The notes under the pieces: model-generated
What the model saw: only the letters and a program-made list of their open reading frames with translations
Told to the model about the DNA's origin: nothing
Databases searched by the model: none
Program-made: the position numbers and the translations under genes
Part shown: piece by piece, positions 24,802 to 39,600 of the stretch
Numbering within the stretch: the first letter of the stretch is position 1
How the letters are laid out: each line of letters opens with the position of its first letter
Source of the DNA: Monilinia fructicola
Taxonomy: Eukaryota > Ascomycota > Leotiomycetes > Helotiales > Sclerotiniaceae
Reading direction: 5' to 3'
Assembly: GCA_008692225.1 (NCBI GenBank)
Contig: VICG01000018.1
Location: 124,001-188,000 of the forward strand
Length of the DNA: 64,000 nt

Positions 24802-25689
24802 TCTATTTAATTCTATTTCTCTTAATGTACCTATATAATATAAATATTGAATAATTTTAATATTTTATATAAAATTATAACTTCTTTTAATCTATTACCA
24901 GTATATTATTTCTAAACAATAGTAATTAATGATATTTCTATAAACCAATCTGAGATTATTTATAACTATCCATTTTTTAAACCTTATATCAAATGAAAGA
25001 AACCTTTTTATTTATATTCTTTATATAAAAGTTCTTTTTCAAAAATTAACTTCATAGATAAGTATTTTGGGAAATTGATTATTATATTCTTTTAAGCTAA
25101 TTTATTAATATTATACTATATATTATAGATTTCGAAATATAACTATTCTCATTTTGATCTTTTTCTTAATATCTATATTATTATTTAGTCTATTATATCA
25201 ATATAACTATTTTTTATAATATCATTTGAAAGTTTTATAAATTTTATTTTTTTTAATATTTATATTTTATCTATATTTTTAATATTTTTCAAATATTAGA
25301 TTATATTTATATTATTTTCATTTGATATTTTATTTATATATTCAAATATTTAAAAAAGGTTTATTTCATTATTATTAACTCAATTATTATATAATTAAAC
25401 TTAAGATATATTTAAGATTACTAGTATTAATATTATATATATTAGTAGTAATATAACGTAAATAAATATATATTTATTGAATCTTTATACTTATAGTTTT
25501 TTTTAAAGATTATTATCTCTATTATTCGGGCGCGTTTTGAAAGAGGCATAAGCGAATATAAAAGATTATATTATTATTTAACTAAATTTTGATAAAATTT
25601 TATAAAATTTTATATAATAATAGATTTAGTATTTTAACATCTTTCTATAAAGCTTTTTATATTATAAATTATTTTTCGAAGAAAAATAA
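24802..25689. other. A+T-rich stretch, nothing recognised
   Basis: No supported gene. A small G+C pocket (CGGGCGCGTTTTGAAAGAGG) lies near 25527-25546; its origin is unknown. Confidence 0.45.
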
Positions 25690-25916
25690 TATTGAGATAT
25701 TTCAGATATCTAATAGTATTTCGAAACGATTAGTGAGTTATTGTGATAATTCCGATTACATAATATTTTTTGAGATTAGTTTAAAATAATGTTAACAAAC
25801 CGATTTAACTAGGTTGTAACTGCATTTTAGACTATTTTGAGTTACTTTAAACCTTTCTTAATTTAAATTAAGAATATCTTCATATGATCTTGAACATTTT
25901 CAAAAGAGTCATAAAG
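25690..25916 (-). mobile_element. MITE family B, 3' fragment
   Basis: The segment from TATTTCGAAACGATTAGTG to AGAGTCATAAAG corresponds to the CTTTATGGC-side part of B in reverse orientation. The other side is missing. An open frame at 25589-25789 runs across its edge and is not a gene. Confidence 0.65.
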
Positions 25917-26101
25917 TATAGTATTTAAGATAAAAAAACGAAGATCACTAATACCATTAATGTTTCAAATTATATATATAATAGATATATATATTTATTG
26001 TATTTATATAAACTGTAAACAATTTTTATTAATTATAATAAATCTTTAAGATTATTAATACATATGATTTTATATATATTATTTCAAGGTTCAAAACTAT
26101 A

Positions 26102-26310
26102 CTTAGTATGGCGCATTAATGATTATATATATAATACTATATTCAAACGTTTTAAAATGATTTTAAGATCTTTTAGTATTCTAGATAATATTAAATCATC
26201 TGATTTAAACATTTAAAAAATAATAATAAAATTTTAATATTTTAAGAATACTAAATAGTTAAGAAATTATTGAAGATTATATTAAAAATTAGAATATCTT
26301 AAATTTATGA
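26102..26310 (-). mobile_element. MITE family B, 5' fragment
   Basis: Begins CTTAGTATGGCGCATTAATG and follows B through TTTTAAGATCTTTTAGTATT. Beyond about 26310 it becomes too diverged to follow, although a B-like TTTAAAAGAAAATATTCCAC segment lies near 26420-26440. Confidence 0.55.
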
Positions 26311-28019
26311 AAATATAATAATTAAAATATATAAATAAAATAAATAATAATATATAAAATAATTTAATAATAATATATAATAATATAATATAATGATAAA
26401 AAATATAATAATAATTCTTTTTTAAAAGAAAATATTCCACTTAACAAATAATAATTCAATAAAAACGTTCTAAAAGATTAATTATATTAATTATTGCTAA
26501 TAATATTAATTAATCGAATAATAATCTATTTTAATAAAATCTAAAAAAGCTTTTTTTGATAAAAAGATTCTTAAAATAATTATCTTACATTTTAAAAAAG
26601 ATAAAGAATAAATTGATCAATAATATTAATATTCATATTCTTTTAAAATTTATAATAATATCCTTAATGTATCATTTAATTATTTTCAATATTTTAAAAG
26701 ATAATTAATTAATATAAAATATATTAATAACTTAATATCAAACTATAATACATAAGTGTTTTAATATTTAAGTATAAATAATTCAATTAAGAATAATAAA
26801 ATATCTAAAACATTAAAAAGTAAAGTAAATGTTTTTTTGATATATTTTAAGATATTGAATACTGTTCAAAACATTTAAAATTATTGCAACAACTATATTT
26901 AATCTATTTAACCTTCTTTATTTAACCAATATAATTAATGATTAATATTATTAAGAAAATATATAATTGATTAATATTTTTTTAACTAAATTAAAATTTA
27001 ACTTTTTAAACTTTTTTTAAAAATAAGTAATTCCGCAAATTTCCTGTCAAAATATTTGTAAATTAAAATAATTTAACATAAATTTATCAATTCCATTATT
27101 TGAATTTTTTTCTTTCAAATCTTTTTCAAATTAATTTATCATTAATCATAAGATTTTTTGAATATAACTATGAACTAATATTGATATTTAATCTATTTGA
27201 ATATCATTTAAAAATATATTTAATTTCTAATAATTTTTAAGAATTATTAAAATTAGATCAAATAAACTATTCTAATTAAAAATTATTGAAATAATATTGA
27301 ATATTCTATATTTAATTACAAATTAAGTTTTAATGATATAAAATTTTTTAAAATATATTTTTAAAATTCAAATTTAAAATTCATTAATTTTAAAAATAAT
27401 TTATTAAAATTACTTGGTTTTTCTTTTATTAATTAAATAATTATTAATTAAGTCAAATTAAAATAATCTATATAGTAGCTATTTTTAAATTATCTCATAA
27501 CGTTTCTAATTTTAATGTTAAATACTTTATTAATTTTTTCAAATTTATAAAAGATTAGGTATTTTGTTTTATAAAACATAATTATTTATTCAAAATTTTT
27601 TAAAGTAATAAACGGTTTTAATTTCCATTTAATAACAATATATAAAATTAGTATTTTAATTAAATTTGAATATATATATAAAATTTTTATAGAAGAAAAG
27701 ATATAGAATTAATATAAAGTTTCTATAAAGATAAATTAATAATTAATTTTGAATTTTACATATTTTTTACATAAAAAATAAAAATTATCTTCTTATTGAT
27801 TAATATCTAAAATATAAAGATTATAAATATGATTTTTAGGATATTATATTTTCTCAAAGGAAAAAAAAGAAGATACTAATACCATTGTTTCAAATTATTA
27901 TAGATATAATATATAAATTTATATAAACTGTAAAACTTAAATTATATTATAATTATAATTCTTAAATACTTTTCGATTTTTTATATTATTATCTTTCAAG
28001 GTTTCAAACTATAGGTATA
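26311..28019. other. A+T-rich stretch, heavily decayed
   Basis: No gene. It is probably eroded repeat DNA, part of it perhaps the remainder of the B fragment upstream. Confidence 0.45.
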
Positions 28020-28749
<730 letters not shown>

Positions 28750-28822
28750 TAATTTAAAAAAACACTTATACATTTAAAACACATAATAATGAACAAATTA
28801 AAATTTGATATTCTTTAATATA

Positions 28823-29611
28823 CTCAGTGGCGCAACTGAATATATTTAATACTTTGTTCAAACGTTCTTAAAATGGTTTTATGATATTTTGGTATTCTAA
28901 GATGATAATGAGCTAATTCAAGCTAATTTAAGCTAATTTCAAAATAGCTTAAATTGATAAAATATATCAATATATTTTAAAATATTTTAAGATATCTTAA
29001 AATGGCTTGCGATAATTGAATAATGAAAGATTATATCGAAACTGTATTAAGATTGTCTTAATATTATATTGAAATCATCTCAAGATTGTATTAAAATCAT
29101 TGTATTAAAATCATTTTGATACTATATTAAGATTACCTTGATATTATTTTAAGATCATTTTAATACTTTGTTAAAATTATGATTTAATTGATTATTATAA
29201 TATATAAAAATGGACAAAAAATTATCGAATTATTATTAGTTTTTTAACCAAATAAGTAGAATGATCTGTTTAAGAACAAATAAAAAAAAAGAATAACCTT
29301 AAATAATTTTTTTCAATTTTTTTGAAAAAAAGTGAGTAAAATCCATTTGTAAAACCTTAAATTTAACTTCTTTTAAGGAATTCCAAAATATTTCAACATT
29401 ATTCCAGAATAATTACCCATATTGAGTTCCTGCAATAATACAGATCGAATACTATTTCAATATTAGCTGAAAATGGTGTTAATACCAATTCAAGAAGGAT
29501 TTACCTACGTTTCCAGTTATTTGAAGTTATTTTAAGCTTTTTTCAATCTTTCTTAAATTCAATTCAAAATATCTTAATATGATCTTAAACGTCATTAACA
29601 GAGCCATATAG
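28823..29611 (-). mobile_element. MITE family B
   Basis: Starts CTCAGTGGCGCAACTGAATA and ends GCCATATAG. Longer than usual (789 bp) because an ATTGTATTAAAATCATT-like internal segment is repeated near 29080-29120. Confidence 0.85.
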
Positions 29612-32503
29612 TACCTATAATCTCAATAAAGAGAAGATAGCAATAATATAGGTAATATGATTCTCTTATTTATGAATAATATAGTATTACTTCCATTTGT
29701 TGTAATATCAAAATTTTCAATCAAAATATACTTTATGGCTTTTTTAATAATGTTGAAGATAATATTAAAGGATTCTTAATTTCAATTAAGAACGTTTTAA
29801 AATAGCTCAAAATTATTTAATATAATTGAAAATAGCTTCAAATAGCTTAGAATAGCTTGAAACGTAATCAAAACCTATTCGAATCGATATTAACATTATT
29901 TTAAGCTAATCTTAAACTAATTTTCAGATAATATGAAATCAGCATTATCGCAATAACTCACTAACCGTATTGAAACAATGTTAGGATAATTTAAAATAAA
30001 GTTTGAAAAAATGGTTTTCCTTACTTTTTTTTAAATAAAATTGAAAAGTTATTATTAATATCTTTATTTTCGTTGGTTTTTTTTTTTCTTAAACAGATTA
30101 TTCTGACCACTTAGCTAAATAACCAATAATAATTTAATAACTACTAATTTTTCAAATTCCTATGTATAGGTATTATTATAATTACCTATAATCAAATTAT
30201 AATTTTAATACAATATAAATATAATCTTAATACGGTTTTAATATAATCTTCAATTATTAAATCATTTTAAAGCTATTTTAAAATATCTTAGAATATATTA
30301 AAATATTTTATCAATTTAAGCTATTTTAAGATTAGCTTAAATTAGCTTAATATTATCTTAAAATACTAAAATAACTTAAAACCAATTTAAGGACGTTTTA
30401 ACATAGTATTATCAACTGACAAGCCTACACAACAATCCAAAACAACAGTATCTTTATACTTTTGCTTTAAATACAGCTTATTTATAGCTTTAACTGCCTT
30501 ATAACATTAATTATATTATTTTTACAATAAAATAATAATGTTAAACAAAAAAAACACTTTTATATAACCTTTTTTAGCTTTTGATTTTACAAACCTATTA
30601 AAGTTTTAATTGCTATTTACTTTTGTATAATAAATTATAAAAAGATTATATAAAAAGAGATTCAAAATAAATTTATAACTTTTCCCCTTTTTCGATTTAA
30701 ATAATAATCAATTTATTAACAACTTTATTATAAATGCTATTAATAATCATTTTATAGCATTTAAATATAACCAAAAGCAATTCCACGATATTATTATAGA
30801 ATTTGCATTTACGATTAATACTTTTATAATTATATATATATAATAATATATTTACAAAATATAAAATCGCTTTTAAAGTTTTTTAAAAAATTATTAATTT
30901 CTTTTTTACTTTAATATTTACAGAAATTAATATAATAATTTTTATATTTATTTATTTCTATAATTAATATTTCGAAGATACTTTTTTTTATTTTCTTAAA
31001 ATTAATGTTTTTTGCAAATATAATAAAATTACTTTCAAAGTTTAATTATAATTTATAGAATTCTAAAAACAAAAATATATAAAGTAATTTTAAATTTAAC
31101 AATATTCCTTTTAGTTTTAACTTTTACAATTTCTACACTACAATTATATTTACAAAATCTATTAAATTCATAGTTTTTTTATTAATTTAAATTATAAACA
31201 TTTGTATTTTAGCTAAATGCAAGTTTTAAGCTTTTTTCAATTATTTGAAGTCTTTTATAATTTGATAAAGCTTTTTTAAATAAATTGATAACTTTATTTT
31301 AGCTTTAATTCTTTTTATTATATTTATTATTATTAATTAAACAATTATATTAAATAACCTTTTAATTTATAACCTTTTATTTATTTAAAAAAATACTAAA
31401 ATCATTAAAAAAATATTAAAAACTATTTTATTTAATATTTTAATCATTTAGTATAATTACATTATTACTAATATACTTATTTTATTTTATAATCTAATAA
31501 AAGGAATTATATAAATAAATATTAATTTTATTTTCAGAAAAGTTTTTATTTAAACGTAATATAAGTTAATTAATATTAAGCTTTTTAAACATAATATTAA
31601 TCCTAAAATTAACAAAATAATATAAATTATTTTATTTATTAAATCTATTAAAATATTTTAAACTTTTTAATATTAACGATTTATTAAAAATGATTATAAA
31701 AAAAATTATTATTAACTATTACAATCTAAATTACTAAAGCTACTACAATTCAATTAAATACATTTACTATATTAAATATATACATTATAATACATAAATA
31801 AATTAATATTAAAAACCCTTTAATATTAATTATATTAACTTATTATAATATATTAATTATTATAAACTTTTTATTATAGATTATAATAATTGCTTTACTA
31901 TTTTTAAATAAATAAATAAAAAGTATATCAAATTTATTAAAAAAGAATTCGATTAAATTTACAAATACAATAAAATTGTTTTTAAAAACAATTAATATTT
32001 CTATTTTTGCTTTTACAACTTTAAAAGTTATTTCAATTATACAAAATAAAATTATAACTAATTTTAAACGTAAATACGGTTTTATTGTAATAATATATAA
32101 AAATATTAATTTAGCCTTTAAAATATTTGTAATTAAACCTTTTAAAATTAAGAATATTATATATAAAAAAACCTATTTAATTATTTTACTAAACAACTAC
32201 AAGAATATAATCGCTGCGAAAACCCCAAAGTTTAAATCTAATATTTTTATAAAGGAAAAAGCTAATAAGTTAATTATTTTCGCTTCTTTTTTATATTAAA
32301 ATAATATAAACAAAACTATAGTCTTTATTGTTTTTAATAAGTTTAATCTTAAGATTTATAAATTAATTGAATTAATATTAACAAAAGAAACTTTGTTTAT
32401 ATAACTCTTTTTATAATATTATATATATAAAAAATAGATATTATATATATTTAAGAATTTTAAATATATATTAATATATGTATTTAAAATTATTCGGAAT
32501 ATA

Positions 32504-33198
32504 CTTTATGGCTTTTTTAATAATGTTTAAGATCATGTTAAAATATTTTAAAATAGCTTAAAATAATTCAAGATAATTTAAAAATAACTTAAAATAGATT
32601 AAAATAGCTTAAAACGTAGTTAAAACCTACTTGAATCGGTGTTAACACCATTTTAAGCTAATTTTAAGCTGATCTTAAAATGGTATTAAATCGGCATTGT
32701 CGCAATAACTCACTAACCGTTTTGAGACAGTGTTAAGATATCTTAAAATATCTTAAAAAATAAAGTTTTAAAAGTGGATTTTCTCCACTTTTTTTCAAAA
32801 AAAATTAAAAAAAGTATTATTAATATTATTATTTTTGTTACTTATATACTTTTTTTCTCGAACAAATCAATCTAACCACTCGGCTAAATAACTAATAATG
32901 ATTTGATAGTTAAATTTTTAAATTCATATATATTATTATAATTAATTAAATTATGATTTTAATACGGTGTTAACATAATCTTAACACGGTTTTAACATAA
33001 TCTTCAATTATTAAATTATCTTAAGCTATTTCAAGATATCTTAAAATATATTAATATATTTTATCGATTTAAGCTATTTTAAGATTAGCTTAAAATAGTT
33101 TAAATTAAATTAATATTATCTTAAAATACTAAAATATATTAAAACCATTTTAAGACCGTTTGAATATAGTGTTAAATATATTCAGTTGCGCCACTAAG
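32504..33198 (+). mobile_element. MITE family B inside LINE copy 1
   Basis: A 695-bp B reading CTTTATGGCTTTTTTAATAA to TTGCGCCACTAAG. LINE copy 2 has the empty site (CAGTATAATTATTATAC near 36800), which shows that the host TA became TA...TA on insertion. This dates the B insertion after the LINE duplication. Confidence 0.92.
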
Positions 33199-34379
33199 TA
33201 GTTATTATGCTTTAATTAAGTTCTAAAAACTCTTAATCTTTAAAAACATTAAAGATTTCTATTTTTAAGTTATAACTTATATTTAAAAAAATTATTAATT
33301 ATATATATAATAAAGATAACCGATATATAATAAGTATTTATTTTAGATTAATATTAACTTTATTATTATTCTTAACATTTATAAATAATTTATAATATTT
33401 AAAATAATTAATTATATTATTTATCTTTTTCTGCTTTTTAAATATTTTATAAAAAGAGATTTTAATATTTAATATAATATATTCAAACTTAATATTTTAT
33501 TTATTTATTAAAAAACGGAAATTATATAATAAACGTTAAATAGCAAAATAAACTTTATTAATACTTTAAGAAAATCTACTTATTTAATTGAATATATCCT
33601 AAATCTTATATTTTTTAATATTCTCTTTACAATTACCAATATTTATAAAGACTTATATATAAAATTAAATTATAGAACCCAAATTATAACTTTACTTAAC
33701 CAAAGTATTTATATATTTGATTAATATTATTATAGAATTATTAAAAATAATTTGAAAAAGTTCTTAAACTTTGTATATATTAATATTACTAAATTCTTGA
33801 ATTTGAATAATCTTTAAAATTAAAATAATATTAAAGCCTTTATTACTTAGCTTATTATTATCTTTAATTTTACTATATATATAATTAATAAACCAAATAA
33901 AAGTATAAAATACTTTATATTATAATAGATTTTAAAATATAAAATAACATATTAAACTTATTTTGCAATTAAATATATAACTAAAATTTAATTACCCTTT
34001 AAAACCAAGAAATTTTATAAATATAATTTATAAAGCTAAAAAAAATTATTAAAAGAATATAATCAACAAAATCAAAAATAATAAAAATCTATATCAAATT
34101 ATTAATTAGTATAAATTAAATTATAACCTCAAAGCTTTTTCTTTAATAATTAATAAAATTATAAATTGAGAATATAATAATTAAAATTAAAATATTATAA
34201 TCTAAAGTTTTTAATAAATTTAATATAATTAACGATTTAGATTATAATTTATTAATAAACTAGCAAAGCTTTAATATCCTTTTATAATTTATTTTGATAT
34301 TTTAAAAAAAAGTTAAAAAAAATATTATTAAAGTTTTTAATATCTTATTAAAAATTAACCAAATTATAATTTAATTATT

Positions 34380-35690
34380 GAAAACCTATTAAAGTTTAAT
34401 TAAATATATACTCTATAATCTATATAATAAATATTTTAACTTCGAATTTTTCTTATAAATATAAAAACTAATCGAAATAATTATACTTTCCAAAATTAAC
34501 AAAGCTAATAAAATCTTTATCTGCTTTTAATATTTTATTATATTTATTTTATATGTTTTTAAGGATTTTAAACAGATTATTATTAAACGTTTAATTTAAA
34601 TTGCTTTTATATTAGGAATTTTTAGTTTATAATATAATAAAATCTTTTTTAAAAGATTTGCTATAAATCTAATAACTAATTTTATATATAATATAAAAGC
34701 GATTATAATATAAAGCTTAAAAGTTATAATAATTATATTAAATATTCAAGGGATTTTTAATACACTTTTTAAAAAACGTTTATTAATTTAAATAATAATA
34801 TAAAGCTAGCTTTTAGCATTTTTAAAGTTAATCAACTCATTCCTAATAAATAAATATATAAAATACACTTAAAGAATTTGATTATTTTAAATTATCAAAT
34901 TGCTTATAATATTCCCTAAAACTTATTATTATCTTTTATATTGTATATATTATACTTGGTTGAATTACTATTCCAAAATATTATTTATTAATTTAAATAT
35001 ACAAATAATATATATTTATTTATAATTTCAATATTATTAATTATCAATATTTATATTCTTTTCCAGAAAATCAAAAACATTATATATTAAAATATCTAAA
35101 ACAAAATTATTTTTGTTTTAAAAAAGTTAAAAATAATCTATTTTATTAAAAAACAAAATATTTAAACACTATTATACAAAATGAACAATAAACTTACTAT
35201 TAACTTTATTATAATAGTATTAAAAAAAAGCAAACAGTTTGCTTTATATTAATTTAGAATATAATTTAATAAAAAAATAATTTTTCGAAGATATATAGAA
35301 AAACAGCTTATACAAACCTATCTTATTTTACATCATATTAAAAACTTAACAAAAACAATAAATGATCCACTAACTTTAATATTTAGAAAAAACTATTATT
35401 ATTTACATTATCTCTTCCTTAACTTACAATATAGAAATCTAATATACAAGATATATAAAACTTTTTAAACTTCTTCAATCTAATTAAAATCTAATTATTA
35501 ATATATAATTTAAATAGTATATAAATTTGCTTAATAAAGCATTTGCTTTAACACTCTACAAAGTTTTGCCAATTTAAAAAACTATTTTTAATATTATTTT
35601 TTTTTGTAATACTAGATTATTTTTTATAAAAACTATACTTAAAGAAATTAAACTTTAATTTATATTTTGAATATAAACAATTAATATACT
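34380..35690 (+). pseudogene. LINE reverse transcriptase relic, copy 1
   Basis: Reading through stops gives the order expected of Tad1-type reverse transcriptase: LIEIIILSKINKANKI (34468-34516) for the usual LPKPGK-type motif; a segment ending KQIIIKRLI and IAFILGIFSL; then FAINLITNFIYNIKAIII; and LKVIIIILNIQGIFNTLF (about 34716-34770), where the catalytic LDIQGAF-type Asp is now Asn. A C-terminal stretch near 35530-35690 (FVILDYFLQKLYLKKLNF-like after reading stops as Gln) fits the end of this domain. It is decayed by many stops and non-functional. The paralogous stretch in copy 2 is about 37980-39330. Confidence 0.72.
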
Positions 35691-35965
35691 ATACTTATTA
35701 ATCCATTGAATTCTAATATTAATAATTATTAAAGGTTACAAAAATGGATTTACAATAAATGCTTAAAATTAAAATCCAATATCTAATATATATATTCCCA
35801 ACAGTTTTTAGACTAATCTTTTTAATTATTATATTTCATATAAAATTATTAGATAAACCTAACGGAAAGTATTAATAAAAAAACTATCGCCATAATTTTC
35901 AAAACCTAATAGAATTTATTTCCTTTAATTAATATTACTATATTTTCAAATAATTTAAAATAGTA

Positions 35966-36101
35966 TATTAAAAATCAAAAATTTAAAATTTAAAAAATAT
36001 ATATCTATTTTTCGTAGAGTTATAAGTACGTTGAAATGGCCGTTTTTGATGTGAAATGTTGGCCAAATGGGGGGGGGTGGCGAGAAGTAGGGTAGGCGAC
36101 T
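35966..36101. mobile_element. MITE family A right-end fragment at the duplication junction
   Basis: The last 136 bp of an A element, including GTTATAAGTACGTT, GATGTGAAATGTTGGCC, a run of G, and GGTAGGCGACT followed by TA. Its left part is absent. It lies exactly between the two LINE segment copies. Confidence 0.85.
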
Positions 36102-39100
36102 TATATAAATAAATTAGTATTAAAAACCCTTTCATATTAATTATATTAATTTATTATAATATATTAATTATTATAAATTTTTTATATAGATTATAATAAT
36201 TGTTTTATCACCCTTAAATAAATAAACAAAAAGTATATTAAATTTATTCAAAAAAGTTTAATTAAGTTTATAGATATAATAAAATTATTTATAAAATATC
36301 AATATATTTATTTTTGCTTTTGAAATTTTGAAAGTTATTTTAATTATGTAAAACAAAATAATTATTAGTTTTAAATAGAAATATAATTTTGTTATAATAA
36401 TATATAAAAATATTAGCCTAACCTTTAAAATATCTATAGTTAAGCTTTTGAGAGCTAAGAATATTATATATAAAAAGATTTTTTTAATTATTTTATTAAA
36501 GAATTATAAGATTATATTTATTATAAAAACTTTCAAGCTTAAATTTAACATTTTCATAAAGAAAAAAACTAATAAACTAATCATTTTTCTTTTTTTTATA
36601 TTAGAATAATATAAATAGAATTTTAGCTTTTATTGCTTTTGATAAGTTTAACCTTGAAATCTACAAATCAATTAAATTAATATTAAGAGAACATGTTTCA
36701 GTTATATAACCTTTTTTTATAATATTATATGTAAAAAAAAATATTATATATATTAAAGAACTCTAAATATATACTTATATATATATTGAAAATTATTCAC
36801 AGTATAATTATTATACTTTAACTAACTTTTAAAACCTCTTAATCTTTAAAAATATTAAAGATTTTTGTTTTCAAATTATAATTTCTATTTAACAAAAAAT
36901 ATTAGATTATATATATATAATAAAAATGATTAATATATAATAAAGATTTATTTTAAATCAATATTAACTTTGTTATTTTTTTTAATATTTATAAATAATT
37001 TATAATATTTAAAATAATTGATTATATTATTTACCTTTTTTATTTTTTAGATATTTTATAAACAAAATCTTAATAGCTAATATAATATATTTAAGCTTAA
37101 CATTTTGCTTATTTATTAAAAAAACAAAAGTTATATAATAAACAGTAAATAATAAAATAGATTTTATTAATACTCTAAAAAACCTATTTATTTTATTAAA
37201 TATATTTTAAATCTTATATTCTCTAATATTCTTTTTATAGTTATTAATATAAATAAAAATCTATCTATAAGATTAAATTATTAAACCTAGATTATAATTT
37301 TATTTAATTAAAGTATCTATATATTTTTGATTAATATTATATTAAAATTATTAAAAATAATTTGAAAAAAATTCTCAAACTTTATATATATCAATATTAT
37401 TTAACTCTTAAACCAAAATAATCTTCAAAATTAAAAATAATATAAAAAATTCTATTATTTAATTTATTATTATCTTTAATTTTGTTATTTTTATAATTAG
37501 CAAATTAAAGAATACTTTACTCTATAATAAATTTTAAAATGTAAAATAATATATCAAATTTTTTTCACAATTAAATATATAACTGAAATTCAATTATTCT
37601 TTAAAACTAAAAATTTCTATAATATAATTCATAAAACTAAAACGAATTATTAAAAGAATATAATTAATAAAGTTAAAAATAATAAAGATTTATATTAAAT
37701 TATTAATTAATATAAATTAAACTATAGTTTTAAAACTTCTATTGGAATAATTAATAAAGTTATGATTAAGAATATAATAAATTAAGATTGAAAATATTAT
37801 AATCTAAAGTTTTAAATAAATTTAATATAATTAATAATTTAGATTATAATTCGCTAATAAACTGATCAAGTTTTAACACATTTCTATAATTTACTTCAAT
37901 ATATTGAAAGGAAAATTAAAAGAAATATTATAAGTATTTTTTAGTATTTTATTAAAAACTAGTTAAATTATAATTTATTTTTTTAAAGCTTATTAAAGTT
38001 TAATTAAATATATATTCTATAATTTATATAATAAGTATTTTAGCTTTAAATTTTTTCCGCAAATATAGAAACTAGCTAAAATAATTATCCTTTCTAAAGT
38101 TAATAAGGTAATAAAATTTTAATACATTTTTAGCATCTTATTATATTTATTTTATATATTTCCAAAGGTTTAAAATAGATTATTATTAAATGTTTAATTT
38201 GAATTACTTTTATATAAAGATTTCTAGCTTATAATATAATAAAGCTTTTCTTAAAAGATTTATTATAAATCTAATAGCTAATTTTATATATAATATAAAA
38301 AGTAATTATAATACAAGATTCAAAAATTATAATAATTATATTAAATATTTAAAAGGCCTTTAATACATTATTTAAAAAACATTTATTAACCTAAATAATA
38401 ATTTAAAAATTAATTTCTAATACTTTTAAAATTAATTAATCTATTTTTAACAAATAAATATATAAAAGTGTATTTGAAGAATTCGATTATACTAAATTAA
38501 TAAATCGCTTATAATATTCTTTAAGGTTTATTATTATCTTCTATATTTTATATATACCTATATTATATTTAATTAAATTATTACTTTAAGATATTATTTA
38601 TAAATCTGAATATATAATTAATATATATTTATTTATACCTATAGCTTTAATTCTGTTGATTACTAATATTCATATTCCTTTCTAAGAAATCAAAAAATAT
38701 TATATATTGAAGTATTTGAAATAAAATTATCTTTACTTTAAAAAATCTAAAAATAATTTATTTTATTAAAAGATAAAATACTTAAATACTATTATATAAA
38801 ATAAATAATAAACTTACTATTAACTTTATTATAATAATAATATTAAAAGAAAATAAATAATTTGCTTTATATTGGCTTAAAATATAATTTAATAAAAAAA
38901 TGATTTTTTGAAAATATGTAGAAAAATAAAATATATAAGCCTATTTCATTTTATATTATATTAAAAATTTAATAAAGATAATAAATAATTTATTAACTTC
39001 AATATTTAAAAAAATTATCATTATTCGCATTATTCTTTTTTTAATTTACAATATAAAAGTTCAATATACAAAATATATAAAATCTTTCAGATTCCTTTAA

Positions 39101-39600
39101 TCTAATCAAAGCCTAATTATTAGTACATAATTTAAATAGTATATAAACTTGCTTAATAAAGTACTTACTTTTACATTTTATAAAATTTTTATTGATTTAA
39201 ATAATTATTTTTAAAATTATCTTTTTTTATAATATTAAATTACTCTTTATAAAAATTATATTAAAAAAACTAAATTTAGATTTATATTACAAATATAAAT
39301 AATAAATATATTGTATTTTTTCAATATATTAAATCCTAATACTAATAATAATTTAAGGTTACAAAATAAGCTTATAACAAATACTTAAAATTAAAAGTTA
39401 GTATTTAAATATATATATTCTTAATGATCCTTAAACTAGTTCTTTGACTATTATACTTTATATAAAACTATTAAATAAATCTAATAAAAAGAATTAATGA
39501 AAAAAACTACTATTATACCTAGTAATCTTTTAAAATTTAATAAAATTCATTTTCTTAATTAATATTATTATATTTTTAAACAATTTAAAGTAATAAATTG
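36102..39600 (+). repeat. LINE duplicated segment, copy 2
   Basis: Direct repeat of 31792-35965 without the B insertion, continuing seamlessly into the LINE 3' part. It carries two TACCTATA insertions (about 38566 and 38637) that are absent from copy 1. The second is exactly 6 bp when aligned. Confidence 0.85.

Larger units (their letters stand above)
31792..35965 (+). repeat. LINE duplicated segment, copy 1
   Basis: This segment is paralogous to 36102-39600 (about 3.5 kb each once the B insertion at 32504-33198 is removed). It begins with TACATAAATAAATTAATATT against TATATAAATAAATTAGTATT in copy 2. Copy 1 keeps more C bases in places. The 107-codon frame at 31976-32299 lies here; it resembles no domain that I can name and is probably part of a LINE frame. 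Confidence 0.85.

Noticed and set aside
25527..25546. G+C pocket CGGGCGCGTTTTGAAAGAGG as a regulatory site
   Set aside because: It is a single isolated occurrence with no gene nearby and no second copy; nothing supports a role.
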